Positions 42,203-51,239 are shown, counted from the first letter of the stretch. The stretch is 64,000 nt of DNA from a candidate division TA06 bacterium B3_TA06 (GCA_005223075.1 NJBO01000009.1:1-64000), one strand, 5' to 3'. Notes: generated by a model from the sequence alone, not told the origin. Program-made: numbers and translations.

Positions 42203-43800
42203 ATCAAGAAAAATCCACCCGTCGGGTGCTGGTGGTAGATGACGACCCATATCTTTTGAATCTTCTTGACCTGCGCCTGGCAGAGCAGGGGTTTGATGTT
42301 ATGCTGGCTTCATCCGCCCATGAAGCGCTCACAAAGGTGGAAGACAAGAAGCCTGACATCGTTATCGCGGACATCATGATGCCCGGCATGGACGGATATG
42401 AGCTCTGCGCGTGCGTCCGCGCAAACGAAAAGCTGAAAAATATCCCGTTTATCTTCCTCTCCGCACTTGCCGACACCCAGGACAAGGTGAAGGGTCTGCG
42501 GTTGGGTGCAGACGACTACCTTACCAAGCCGTTCGAGTTCCATGAGCTTTTGGCAAGGATAGAGATACTTTTGGATAGATACTCCCGCTACCAGGAGACC
42601 TTCGAACAAGCCACAGAGATCGCTACCACAGGGAACATCGAGGATCTGGGGGTAATTGACCTCTTGCAGATGCTTTCTTTCGGCCAGAAGACAGGCCAGG
42701 TGCATCTTGAGTCGGGTGAAGAGGAGGGGTTTCTTTATCTGAGGTCGGGCAAGCTCATAGCCGCAACCTACCGCAGCAAGCAGGGGCGTGCCGCACTACC
42801 CACCCTGCTTTCCTGGTCGCAGGGCAGATTCAGAGTCAAGCTCACGGATAGCCTCTCTCTCACCCCTACGATCGAAAGTCAGACCGACGAGGCGATCTTT
42901 GCGGCGTTGCGTGAGCTGGACGAAACCGAACGCATAAAACAGGAGCTTGACGCAAGGTCTATCCCGGTGTTTTCGGCAAAGCCCAAGCCCGAAGCGGAGG
43001 TGCAGGAAGTTCTACTCCAGCTGGTAGACGGCAGCCACAGTATCAAGGAGGTGCTTGCAGCGAGTCCTCTCTCGAACCTTAAGACCATCGAGGAGATAAA
43101 AAAGATGGTAGAAAAGGGGCAGATCGAGCTGCGACCTGGGGAAAAGGCAGCTCCGAAGGGGATGGCTCCTCCAGAACCCGAGGCTAAGGAACCCCCTGGC
43201 GAGGAAGCCTGGGAGCCTAAGTTACCCATCGAAGTGGAGGGAGCGGAAGCAACCAGAGAGACAGTACCTTTGGAAAAGGCAAAACCTCCGAAGGAGGAGG
43301 CTGCCCCTGCCGGACCCCAGGTTGAGGTTAAAGAAAAACTCCCACCGCAGGAGTTCAACCTTATAGTGATTGGCACGGACAGGGATTCCCGCAACACCTT
43401 TATCCATGCGCTCTCCGGCGAGGAAGAAACAGAGGGCAAAGGAGAGACGGTTCTGAACTTCGGAAGGGTAATGATGGGTCCTCACCAACTCAACCTTTAT
43501 GGGCTACCCGGGGCAAAGCGATTCGCCCCACTTTGGCAAACCTTCATTCAAAGGGTTCACGGGATGATACTTCTTGCGAACGCCAGCATCGAGGAGGAGG
43601 TAGACAACCTGCGGTTTGCGCTTTTGCTTCTGGGTCCACGCATACAGGGTCCGAAGATCGTCATAAACACCGATCCAACCCATCCTGAGATCGAGCTTGG
43701 TCCCGAGACATATGGTGCTAATACCATTGCCTGCCTGTCCTCTGACCGCATCAAGGCCGCATGGATCGTCTCAGAGCTCATCGCAGAACTCGTCCGTTAA
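42199..43800 (+). CDS. Response regulator fused to PATAN (DUF4388) and a degenerate GTPase domain
   Basis: The 533-residue protein has a receiver domain (about 8-130, Asp in VIADIMMPGMDGYE), a PATAN/DUF4388 domain (about 138-245, TGNIEDLGVIDLLQML and GFLYLRSGKLIAATY), a small winged-helix-like segment, a Pro/Glu-rich linker (about 315-384), and a C-terminal domain of about 150 residues. The last resembles COG2229 GTPases (VLNFGRV, LYGLPGAKRF), but its P-loop reads GTDRDSRNT at 392-400, lacking the usual GKT. It may bind no nucleotide or bind it unusually. It ends the operon 6 bp before an EF-G2-type gene. Output is unknown. Confidence 0.75.
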   Translation: MNQEKSTRRVLVVDDDPYLLNLLDLRLAEQGFDVMLASSAHEALTKVEDKKPDIVIADIMMPGMDGYELCACVRANEKLKNIPFIFLSALADTQDKVKGLRLGADDYLTKPFEFHELLARIEILLDRYSRYQETFEQATEIATTGNIEDLGVIDLLQMLSFGQKTGQVHLESGEEEGFLYLRSGKLIAATYRSKQGRAALPTLLSWSQGRFRVKLTDSLSLTPTIESQTDEAIFAALRELDETERIKQELDARSIPVFSAKPKPEAEVQEVLLQLVDGSHSIKEVLAASPLSNLKTIEEIKKMVEKGQIELRPGEKAAPKGMAPPEPEAKEPPGEEAWEPKLPIEVEGAEATRETVPLEKAKPPKEEAAPAGPQVEVKEKLPPQEFNLIVIGTDRDSRNTFIHALSGEEETEGKGETVLNFGRVMMGPHQLNLYGLPGAKRFAPLWQTFIQRVHGMILLANASIEEEVDNLRFALLLLGPRIQGPKIVINTDPTHPEIELGPETYGANTIACLSSDRIKAAWIVSELIAELVR

Positions 43801-43806
43801 TCCACA

Positions 43807-45873
43807 ATGGATCTTGCTAAGCTTCGCAACATAGGGATAGCCGCACACATAGACGCAGGTAAAACCACCACCACCGAGCGGGTGTTATACTACGCCAAGA
43901 AGATACATCGAATGGGCGAGGTGGACTCAGGCTCGGCAACCATGGACTGGATGCTGCAGGAGCGCGAGAGGGGGATAACCATAACCTCGGCGGCCACCAC
44001 CGTCGGCTGGAAGGATTGCCGAATCAACATAATCGATACCCCTGGTCATGTGGACTTCACCATCGAGGTGGAGCGTGCCTTAAAGGTTTTGGACGGTGCG
44101 GTGGTCATATTCTGCGCGGTTGGTGGGGTCCAGCCGCAGTCGGAGACGGTATGGCACCAGGCGGATAGATACCACATTCCCAGAATCGCGTTCATAAACA
44201 AGATGGATAGGGTGGGTGCGGACTTCGAGCGGGTGATAGATATGATGTCCTCCCGCCTCCCTCAGTTCCCTGTGCCTGTGCAGATTCCCTGGGGTGCTGA
44301 GCAGGGGTTCGTGGGCGTGATAGATCTAGTGGGGTGGCGTGCCATCCGGTGGAAGGACGAGACCCTGGGGGCGGAGTACGTGATAGAGGATATTCCAGTG
44401 GAACTTATCCCACAAGCCAAGCGCTGGCGCCAGCATCTTGTGGATAAGGCAAGCGAAGCGGAGGATACCATCATCGAAGACTACATGGCTGGCCAGAAGA
44501 GCGAAAGCGCGACCCTGCGGAGGGCGTTACGCAAGCTTACCCTGGAGAACAAGATAGTGCCCGTATTGTGCGGCTCCGCTCTAAAGAATAAGGGTGTGCA
44601 GCCTCTTCTTGATGCGGTGCTCGAGTATCTGCCGTCACCACTTGAGGTACCGTCGGTTAAAGGTCATGATCCGGAAGATGAAGAAAAAATAGTTGTCCGG
44701 GAACCCTCACCTGATGTCCCCTTCTCGGCCCTGGTCTTCAAGCTAACCTACTCCCAGCACATGGGGCCTTTGGCGTTCACAAGGGTTTACTCGGGCAAGC
44801 TCGAGCGTGGTCAAACAATCAGAGGATTCCCGGGCGGTAAGCGTTCACGCGCCACTAAGCTCCTGCTGGTACACTCAAACCACTTCGAGGAGGTCCCCAA
44901 ACTCGAGGCGGGAGAAATTGGACTGATTGCAGGATTGCGCCACGTGACCACCGGTTCCACCCTGGCCGATCAGAAGCACCCCATCGTCTATGAGCTGATG
45001 CGTTTCCCTGAGCCGGTTATCCACCAGTCGATCGAGCCGCATACCCAGGCGGACGAGGCCAAACTGGGCAAGAGTCTTGCGATCCTTGAGCTTGAGGATC
45101 CAACCTTCAAGGTGCGCAGTGATCCGGAGACCGGACAGCTTCTTGTGAGCGGGATGGGCGAGCTGCACCTGGAGATACTGGTTGATCGGCTCCAGCGTGA
45201 GTTCCGGGTACCGGTGCGGACTGGCAAGCCACAGGTCTCTTACAGGGAAACTGTAACCCAGAAGGTGGAACACTCTTCCACGTTCTCTCGTTTGATCGGA
45301 CAGAAGACCCACTACGCCGGGGTCACGTTAAGACTCGAACCTTACAATAAGGGTAAGGATATAAAGATACACCTGCCACAAGAGCTGCCGCGCGAGTTCC
45401 TGGATGCGATCCGGCAGAGCCTTAATGACTCGTTCAGTGCGGGTTCCATGCTTGGCTACCCTATAACCAACGTTCGAGTGACGGTTACCGGCGTGGACTA
45501 CCGTGAAGACGAGGCCTCGGACATCGCGTTCAAGGCCGCGGCCGCCCAGGCGTTCACCGAGGCTTACCAGAAGGCCTCACCCGCCCTGCTTGAGCCTATA
45601 ATGGATGTGGAGGTAATCACGCCTGAGGAGTATATGGGCGACGTGCTTGCTGACATCAGCACACGGCGAGGGAAGATAGAGGAGGTGGAAAGCATCAAGG
45701 AGCATAAGCTCATCAATGGCTTCGTGCCACTTGCCGCGAGCTTCGGCTACGCGACGGCGCTGAGATCCTTGACCCAAGGGAGGGCCAGCTTCGCAATGCA
45801 CTTCTCACACTACGAGCTCCTGCCCGAATCCGAGCGCCGAAAGCTCTTCGACTACCTAACTTTTACCCCATAA
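43807..45873 (+). CDS. Elongation factor G paralogue (EF-G2 type)
   Basis: The 688-residue GTPase has the EF-G layout: [24 protein letters not shown] and NKMDR in the G domain, domain II, and domains III-V ending [13 protein letters not shown]. It should act in translocation or ribosome recycling. Domain IV is unusual: the segment normally like GGRGQYGHV reads [13 protein letters not shown], and the gene lies away from the rpsG/tuf cluster, so I take it for a second EF-G (EF-G2) rather than the main one. No Shine-Dalgarno precedes the ATG, which follows the previous stop by 6 bp; translation is probably coupled. Confidence 0.85.
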   Translation: MDLAKLRNIGIAAHIDAGKTTTTERVLYYAKKIHRMGEVDSGSATMDWMLQERERGITITSAATTVGWKDCRINIIDTPGHVDFTIEVERALKVLDGAVVIFCAVGGVQPQSETVWHQADRYHIPRIAFINKMDRVGADFERVIDMMSSRLPQFPVPVQIPWGAEQGFVGVIDLVGWRAIRWKDETLGAEYVIEDIPVELIPQAKRWRQHLVDKASEAEDTIIEDYMAGQKSESATLRRALRKLTLENKIVPVLCGSALKNKGVQPLLDAVLEYLPSPLEVPSVKGHDPEDEEKIVVREPSPDVPFSALVFKLTYSQHMGPLAFTRVYSGKLERGQTIRGFPGGKRSRATKLLLVHSNHFEEVPKLEAGEIGLIAGLRHVTTGSTLADQKHPIVYELMRFPEPVIHQSIEPHTQADEAKLGKSLAILELEDPTFKVRSDPETGQLLVSGMGELHLEILVDRLQREFRVPVRTGKPQVSYRETVTQKVEHSSTFSRLIGQKTHYAGVTLRLEPYNKGKDIKIHLPQELPREFLDAIRQSLNDSFSAGSMLGYPITNVRVTVTGVDYREDEASDIAFKAAAAQAFTEAYQKASPALLEPIMDVEVITPEEYMGDVLADISTRRGKIEEVESIKEHKLINGFVPLAASFGYATALRSLTQGRASFAMHFSHYELLPESERRKLFDYLTFTP

Positions 45874-45911
45874 AAACACTTCGCGATTTTACGGGGACCC
45901 CGTCTTCTCCT

Positions 45912-45963
45912 GTCATTGCGAGGAGTACGACCCTAAGGGTCGTTATGACGAAGCAATCTCATG
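45912..45963 (+). repeat. Dispersed repeat, TCATTGCGAGGAG family
   Basis: It starts TCATTGCGAGGAGTACGAC, contains a small internal palindrome (GACCCTAAGGGTC) and ends GAAGCAATCTCATGG, between two convergent genes. Confidence 0.7.
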
Positions 45964-45984
45964 GCTCTTACTGCCTTGACCTCC

Positions 45985-47244
45985 CTAGTTTTTCTGCAAG
46001 GGTTGCAGGTACTCCATAAATCCATCCAGGCTGAGTTGCGGTTCTCTGCCCTCAAGAAGGGATGCGGGAACGATGCAGATCCTGTCTGCATGACTATCCT
46101 GGGATATTCTTGCCAGCTCAACCACTTTGCCCCAAGGCACAGAGTCTTCACATGCGATAAGTACCTCCCTTTCCCTAATAGAAGGCCCAAAATCGACCAG
46201 CTTCTCTATCCATCGTCCGAGTTCATCCTGCGATAACACCGGCTCGGAGTCAAGAAAGATTGTTCCCTGGTTATCTATCTTTACGTAAGCCGCGAGGCTG
46301 GGATAGTTAGGATCAAACAAATCCAGAAGCCTCTCATACCTTATTGAGTCTTCCGCGGTAGGGAAGTGCCGCTTCGTCGACACCTTAGGTGGAAGGGATT
46401 CCTCGTATTCCACGATCTCTAAAAGATCATCTTCAGAAAAGGAGATTGAGGAATCTTGGATGGTGTCTGATGCATGTGGAGGCTCCACCGACTCTTCCTT
46501 TGGCGGCTGTGGTGGAGGGGGTGGATTGAGCTTCTCCAGACACTTTACTGACCACATGTTAGGCCAGATCCTCACATAAATGGAGGGATGAAGGTGAGGG
46601 TCGGCGATATTCATGCGGCGTATGTAAGGGGCATCTTTGATGAAGGCGAACACCTCTCCTGCCTTCACCTCAGGGTCCACGATTAAACGAACCGCTTCCC
46701 AAGGGTCTTCATTCATCAGCTCTTCAAGCTCGGCAAGTACTCGTTCACGTGGCATGGGGAAATCCTCCACCCTCATCCTGCCCTCCGCGTCCCACTCCAC
46801 CAGAAGCCCTTCAAGGAACCCCAGATCGATGAGTAGATCAATCCACTCGTCCCAATCCTCTATAAACCACCACAGACCCTTGCCCTCTAAGATACACCTC
46901 CTGTCATAGTGACCGATGGTGTCGGCGTAGAACCTTAGTGCCTGGGTGTAAGTAAGCCCAAGCCTGCTGTATTGCTGATGGGCGTGGTTGAAATCACGGA
47001 ATCGGACCCCCTCCTCCTTGCACACCAACTTGACTCTGGTAAGCGCCTCCTTCTGATAGGTGCGTGACCAGCCCGGTTGGCATCTCTTCCCGCCAGCATA
47101 AATCCACGCCATGTGCATAACTTCCTTCTTCGCGATCGCGCGGCGTAGGCGGTAGTGCTGCTCATGGGTAACCGCCTCCTGTGCGAACCCCGCAAGCGAA
47201 AGAAGCGCCAGGGCTGCGATACTGAACAATCTGTTCGTCTTCAT
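45985..47244 (-). CDS. Exported protein with a C-terminal ExbD/TolR-like domain
   Basis: The 419-residue product has a signal peptide (MKTNRLFSIAALALLSLAGFAQ), an N-terminal alpha-rich domain of unknown type (about 25-225, many Trp and Arg), a Pro-rich linker (NPPPPPQPPKEES), and from about 310 a segment AYVKIDNQGTIFLDSEPVLS... with VLIACEDSVPWGKVVELA and the closing strand ICIV. This matches the periplasmic domain of ExbD/TolR, the proteins that transmit proton-motive energy, but no transmembrane anchor other than the signal peptide is present. Divergent from nothing; it is alone behind a good promoter and next to a BtuB-like receptor gene. Confidence 0.6.
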   Translation of the reverse strand: MKTNRLFSIAALALLSLAGFAQEAVTHEQHYRLRRAIAKKEVMHMAWIYAGGKRCQPGWSRTYQKEALTRVKLVCKEEGVRFRDFNHAHQQYSRLGLTYTQALRFYADTIGHYDRRCILEGKGLWWFIEDWDEWIDLLIDLGFLEGLLVEWDAEGRMRVEDFPMPRERVLAELEELMNEDPWEAVRLIVDPEVKAGEVFAFIKDAPYIRRMNIADPHLHPSIYVRIWPNMWSVKCLEKLNPPPPPQPPKEESVEPPHASDTIQDSSISFSEDDLLEIVEYEESLPPKVSTKRHFPTAEDSIRYERLLDLFDPNYPSLAAYVKIDNQGTIFLDSEPVLSQDELGRWIEKLVDFGPSIREREVLIACEDSVPWGKVVELARISQDSHADRICIVPASLLEGREPQLSLDGFMEYLQPLQKN

Positions 47245-47272
47245 TTCATCTCCTCTAGGCAGTGCTCACCCC

Positions 47273-47300
47273 AGTGTAAACATCAAACTACATTTGTCAA
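47273..47300 (-). promoter_or_regulatory. Promoter of the ExbD-domain gene
   Basis: On the minus strand TTGACA (47300-47295) and TACACT (47278-47273) are 16 bp apart; an AGAGGAG site follows near the ATG. Confidence 0.65.
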
Positions 47301-47395
47301 GTATGCATGCTCCTTTTGTCCCAAAGCATGTAGCGCGAACCTCCACGTGCCCTTTGGGTATCAGGTTCGCCCGGTCTGGCCTATATCTGAAGAGT

Positions 47396-47423
47396 GTTGA
47401 ACGGCCTATTTAGGCCGTTCAAC
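47396..47423. terminator. 11-bp perfect hairpin after the receptor gene
   Basis: GTTGAACGGCC and GGCCGTTCAAC flank a 6-base loop, 12 nt past the stop codon of the receptor gene. There is no T-run on either side, so it may act as a processing or stabilising hairpin rather than an intrinsic terminator. Confidence 0.5.
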
Positions 47424-47434
47424 TATCCTCTCCC

Positions 47435-49432
47435 TCAGTAGTTAATGCTCAACCCGGCGTAGAACCTTCTGGGAGCAGTTGGATAGTCGAGGTCGTTCAG
47501 CCCGCCGAAGTGTGCGGCGGTCTGATCGTTGGTAAGATTCTTCACACCGATCTTGACAGTAAGGAGATTAAACAGCTTCTGGGAGACGGTGGCATCGAGT
47601 TTCAGGGAAGGCCTTATGATCTTTTCGATCACCCCGATCTCAGGATAGGTCGAGTAGTCCGGGTAGTAGTTGATGCGCTCACCGGTCCATGCGACAGCGG
47701 TTTCGATCTTACCCCCCTGCCAGGCGTGGATTGCAACGTCTCCTTTCAGGATAAGCGGCGGGATGAACGCGGCCTGACGCTCGACCGTGTCCACCTCGGT
47801 CTCTGTGCCGCTGGAGTAGGTAAGGATAGTACGTGTTTCTGTGGCATGGTTGTAGGCAAGACCCAGGGAACCGGAGAAAAGACCTTCTGCCACTTGCCAG
47901 GATGAAGACAGCTCTCCGCCCCAGATCGTCACCCGATCCAGGTTCTCAGGCCGCCAGATACCACCCTCGAAAGGCAGCCAGGAGATCATATCCGTTATAT
48001 CCTTCCACGAGCCCGCAGCGCTTAACTTAAGGAACCGGAACGGCCTGGCATCAGCTGAGAGCACAAAACTCTGAGAGCGCTCAGGCACCAGATCGGGATT
48101 GCCTTGCGAGTACTCGTCTGCAGGCCAGAACAGGTCGTTCAGGGTGGGGGCACGGAACGATCGCCCGTAAGCCGCGGCTATCTTGAGCTTTTCCGGGATG
48201 GGAACCACGCTCAACCCCAACTCGGGTGAGAAGAAGCTCTCGTTACGGTCTGAAAGATCCAGTCGTGCCGCGGCGCTGGGGGTAAAGACACCCAGTTCGG
48301 CCAGTAGCTCGGTCCAGATGCCGAGGTGGGAATCGTCGGCGTCCCAGGAATAATCCCAGATGACGGTATCGGCTGCAGAGTCGGTATAGATACCTCTGAC
48401 CTGTAGCATCTCCTTCTCAATCGAGAGTCCGCCGGCAAGCCTGAACCGCCGGGCAAGCTGTGCCGAAAGCTGCAGATCACCGCCTAGCCGAAGGTCGTCG
48501 TATTGGTTGTTTACAAGTTCGGTATACGAACCTTCCCCCCACCGCCCTTGACGCGGCCAATCGTAGATAAAATCCTGGTTCACCGCGTATAGGTTCAGGT
48601 AGCCGGAGAAGGCTTGCTTTCCGAACGAGGTTTTCAGATTCCCGCGCATGAGCTTGTCGGCCTGGCGGTCGTAAAGGGAGTAAACCAGGGAATCGCCGAA
48701 GATCGGCGGCACGAAGGCGGTATCTGATGTGTCAGGTGCAGGTCCTGGCACACCCATCTGGCGCCAGGTATAGGCGGTGTTGAGTTCGATGTTGAATGCA
48801 TCGGTGGGAGCGATCCAGAATCCTACCCCCCCACTATACCGCATTACATCGTCGTTGTGCCGGAATCCAGGATTGGTAAGGTAGGAACCGGTAACACGTG
48901 CTCCCAGTATTCCCCAATTGATTGCTCCTCGTGCACTGGTGTTCATGCCCCACTGATCGGTGGCTGTAAAACGCGCAGCAAGCCCATCCTTCTTCGATGG
49001 AATAACGTTTACCACGCCTCCGATGGCTGCAGACCCGTAAAGCGCGGATAGGGGACCCTTAACGATCTCCACCCGGTCGCCAGGTGCCATAGGAATAAGG
49101 GAGAGATCTATCACCCCGTCGCGCCGGGAGTTCATGTGTACGCCGTTGTAAAGCACCAGTACTCTGGATGCCAGGATTCCACCCAGGATTGGAAAGGCGG
49201 AGTGTCCCTCATAACCGTATGATCGCACGTCTGCAGATACGCTTTGTGCAAGAACATCGGTGAGGTCGGTGACCTCGTCTTCTTCTACTACTAAGACCTC
49301 CACCGGCCATGGTGAGAGTTCGGCAGGAAGTGAGAGCCTGGTTGCGGTGACGATAACCTCGGGCATCTCGTAGACCGGCAGCTCGTCGGGCTGGGCAAAA
49401 AGCGCCAGACTGATAGCAAGGGCCTTGACCAT
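47435..49432 (-). CDS. btuB: TonB-dependent outer-membrane receptor, cobalamin type
   Basis: The 665-residue protein has a short signal peptide (MVKALAISLALFA), a TonB-box-like VIVTATR at 27-33, a plug domain (about 35-160 with VEIVKGPLSALYGSAAIGGVVNVI, quoted here in part) and a long barrel ending SINY. TonB receptors import metal-chelates and vitamins across the outer membrane using energy from TonB-ExbB-ExbD. The leader carries a cobalamin riboswitch, so vitamin B12 or a corrinoid is the likely cargo. The frame opens at 49534, inside the riboswitch, but the ATG at 49432 has a GGAGG site and begins the signal peptide, and I use it. Confidence 0.8.
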   Translation of the reverse strand: MVKALAISLALFAQPDELPVYEMPEVIVTATRLSLPAELSPWPVEVLVVEEDEVTDLTDVLAQSVSADVRSYGYEGHSAFPILGGILASRVLVLYNGVHMNSRRDGVIDLSLIPMAPGDRVEIVKGPLSALYGSAAIGGVVNVIPSKKDGLAARFTATDQWGMNTSARGAINWGILGARVTGSYLTNPGFRHNDDVMRYSGGVGFWIAPTDAFNIELNTAYTWRQMGVPGPAPDTSDTAFVPPIFGDSLVYSLYDRQADKLMRGNLKTSFGKQAFSGYLNLYAVNQDFIYDWPRQGRWGEGSYTELVNNQYDDLRLGGDLQLSAQLARRFRLAGGLSIEKEMLQVRGIYTDSAADTVIWDYSWDADDSHLGIWTELLAELGVFTPSAAARLDLSDRNESFFSPELGLSVVPIPEKLKIAAAYGRSFRAPTLNDLFWPADEYSQGNPDLVPERSQSFVLSADARPFRFLKLSAAGSWKDITDMISWLPFEGGIWRPENLDRVTIWGGELSSSWQVAEGLFSGSLGLAYNHATETRTILTYSSGTETEVDTVERQAAFIPPLILKGDVAIHAWQGGKIETAVAWTGERINYYPDYSTYPEIGVIEKIIRPSLKLDATVSQKLFNLLTVKIGVKNLTNDQTAAHFGGLNDLDYPTAPRRFYAGLSINY

Positions 49433-49499
49433 ATAAGCCTCCAAGTTGTGACCGTTAGGAAAACCACACGCCCATCCTGGCCCGGGATGCTCGTGCGGG

Positions 49500-49692
49500 G
49501 TCTTGGCGGATAGGTCTCCTGGCTTACGGATCATTCTTCGCCTCCAGCCTTCCCATCCTCAAGGCTTAAACCTCGATTTTAGGACAGTGGCTACGACTGT
49601 TGAAGTCGTTTCGGAGGCTCAGTCCCCGATCACAGTGGCGGCACCGCGGCCGATTCTCACGGCCTTCCCTGACTTCCGCCGTCTAGTCCAAA
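49500..49692 (-). promoter_or_regulatory. Cobalamin riboswitch
   Basis: Read on the minus strand, the leader has the conserved parts of the B12 riboswitch in order: GGGAAGGCCGTGAGAATCGG, the GCCGCCACTGTGA core, a GTAGCCACTG segment, GGATGGGAAGGCTGG, and the B12 box AAGCCAGGAGACC at 49513-49525. Flanking GGCGG/CCGCC can close the basal stem. B12 binding should switch off expression of the receptor gene downstream. The likely expression platform is the stretch between 49440 and 49500, which also includes the ribosome site. Confidence 0.9.
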
Positions 49693-49702
49693 TTGTTATG
49701 AA

Positions 49703-49731
49703 ATAATAAGAGATTTGAGGGCGTTTGTCAA
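49703..49731 (-). promoter_or_regulatory. Promoter of the riboswitch-receptor transcript
   Basis: On the minus strand TTGACA (49731-49726) and TATTAT (49708-49703) are 17 bp apart, with the riboswitch starting a few nucleotides after the predicted +1. Confidence 0.8.
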
Positions 49732-49752
49732 GTAAAATGGCCCGAAAAACCT

Positions 49753-49780
49753 GCGGGCCGACCTAAAGGTCGGCCCCTAC
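49753..49780. repeat. GTAGGGGCCGACC palindromic repeat
   Basis: An inverted repeat GGGCCGACCT/AGGTCGGCCC with flanking GCG and CTAC. Related copies are at 51415-51442, 63323-63356, 63599-63632 and 63639-63690. Confidence 0.7.
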
Positions 49781-49803
49781 GGAGTTAGTCAAGATTATGC
49801 ACC

Positions 49804-49831
49804 TTGACATCTTTCATTCTTTGACTATACT
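49804..49831 (+). promoter_or_regulatory. Promoter of the Fic gene
   Basis: TTGACA (49804-49809) and TATACT (49826-49831) are 16 bp apart, about 110 nt upstream of the gene; the untranslated leader is filled with the GGACAT iterons. Confidence 0.8.
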
Positions 49832-49965
49832 TTGGACATGGGTGTGGACACAAATCTAGACATTTTTAACAAAAATTGCTCATTAAGTCAAGTAAATAGG
49901 TGATTTCTTTGTGACATATCGTTGGACATCTTAGGAGACATTTATGAGGACATACGAGAGGACAC
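49822..49965 (+). promoter_or_regulatory. Two arrays of 12-bp GGACAT iterons at the Fic promoter and start
   Basis: Units of 12 bp that begin with a version of GGACAT stand at 49834, 49846 and 49858 (with a weak unit at 49822), and again at 49912, 49924, 49936, 49948 and 49960. Spacing is exactly 12 in both arrays. The first array begins at the -10 box and the second covers the ribosome site and start codon. This layout is what an autoregulatory operator would look like; the binder could be the winged-helix end of the Fic protein. Confidence 0.6.
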
Positions 49966-51119
49966 ATCCCTGGATAAAATTCAGCCTGGATTTGCATCAG
50001 GCTGATCATAAGCTTTGGCTGGCACTTGGTGAGGTACAAGCCAAATGTGAGTATCTGGCCGGTTTGCCTTTGCAGCCAGCAACAGCTGGTAGACTTCACA
50101 AGATTTATTTAGCTAAGGGGGCATTGGCTACCACAGCTATTGAGGGTAATACCCTATCTGAAGAAGAGGCTTTGAAACTGGTTGATGGAGAGTTGACGCT
50201 TCCACCTTCCAAGAAGTATCTCGCTCAAGAAGTAAAGAACATTATCCAAGCTTGCAATTTGCTCTCTGAGGAGTTGTTGGTCGGAAAGGATACTGACGAC
50301 CTTTGTATTGATAAAATCAAAGGGTATAACCGACTTGTTCTTAAAGACCTTGAGCTGGCAGAGGAAGTCATACCTGGAGAAATACGAGACTACCCAGTGG
50401 TGGTCGCTCGGTATCAAGGAGCACCTCTCGGAGATTGCGAATATCTTTTAAAACGTCTGTGCGATTTTCTTAACGAGGAAAGATTTCGTGCTCCCAAAGG
50501 CGACGAAATAGTCTTTGGATTAATCAGGGCGGTACTTGCTCATCTGTATTTGGCTTGGATCCATCCTTTCGGTGACGGCAATGGACGAACAGCCAGACTG
50601 ATGGAGTTTCAGATTCTACTTGCCGCTGGAGCGCCAACATTGGCGGTTCACTTATTGAGTAATCACTATAATCTCACCCGCAATGAGTATTACAGGCAAT
50701 TGGATCAAGCTTCTCAATCAGGTGGTGAAGTCTTTCCGTTCATTAAATATGCAGTCCGCGGGTTCTTAGATGGTTTAAACGAACAGATGCAGGTTATTCA
50801 GATACAGGTCTTGGACGTATCCTGGAGAGACTACATCCATGGAGCATTCAAAGACAAGCCTGGTGATGTGGCGAGGCGACGTCGTCATCTGGCGCTGGAC
50901 CTCTCTTACAAGGAAGAACCTGTGCCTGTGTCAGAGATTCGACATATCAGTCCCCGCTTAGCCGAAGCTTATGCGGGAAAGACTGCCAAGACAATCACAA
51001 GAGACGTAAACGCACTTGTTGAAATGGATCTTGTAGAGCCAACCCCAAAGGGTATACGAGCGAAGCGTGAGAAGATGCTGGCGTTCCTCCCTAAGCGAAG
51101 GACTGACTCCGTTGAATAA
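49944..51119 (+). CDS. Fic-domain AMP-transferase with helix-turn-helix C-terminus
   Basis: The 391-residue protein has an N-terminal helical region with the inhibitory motif TTAIEGN (Glu67), the Fic core with HPFGDGNGRTAR at 207-218 (catalytic His207), and a C-terminal winged-helix-like end (KTITRDVNALVEMDLVEPT). Such class II Fic proteins transfer AMP to a target and are kept inactive by their own inhibitory helix; the HTH end suggests DNA binding and self-control. The ATG has a GGAG site. Codon use and lower GC than flanking genes suggest an accessory gene. The target is unknown. Confidence 0.88.
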   Translation: MRTYERTHPWIKFSLDLHQADHKLWLALGEVQAKCEYLAGLPLQPATAGRLHKIYLAKGALATTAIEGNTLSEEEALKLVDGELTLPPSKKYLAQEVKNIIQACNLLSEELLVGKDTDDLCIDKIKGYNRLVLKDLELAEEVIPGEIRDYPVVVARYQGAPLGDCEYLLKRLCDFLNEERFRAPKGDEIVFGLIRAVLAHLYLAWIHPFGDGNGRTARLMEFQILLAAGAPTLAVHLLSNHYNLTRNEYYRQLDQASQSGGEVFPFIKYAVRGFLDGLNEQMQVIQIQVLDVSWRDYIHGAFKDKPGDVARRRRHLALDLSYKEEPVPVSEIRHISPRLAEAYAGKTAKTITRDVNALVEMDLVEPTPKGIRAKREKMLAFLPKRRTDSVE

Positions 51120-51205
51120 AGTGCATCATATCCAAACGGGCAAGAGTGTTCGTTCTACATCTCCCTGAACAATCAGATTAACTAAGGCGCATTCCCTTCG
51201 GGAAT

Positions 51206-51239
51206 AGATCGCCGCGTCGCTGTGCTCCTCGCGATGACG
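51206..51239 (-). repeat. Partial dispersed repeat, TCATTGCGAGGAG family
   Basis: Read backwards it begins CGTCATCGCGAGGAG and ends GGCGATCT, a shortened copy of the element at 63185. Confidence 0.55.

Noticed and set aside
49433-49534. Upstream extension of the btuB reading frame (to 49534)
   Set aside because: It lies within or just after the riboswitch and has no ribosome site; the ATG at 49432 has GGAGG and begins a signal peptide.
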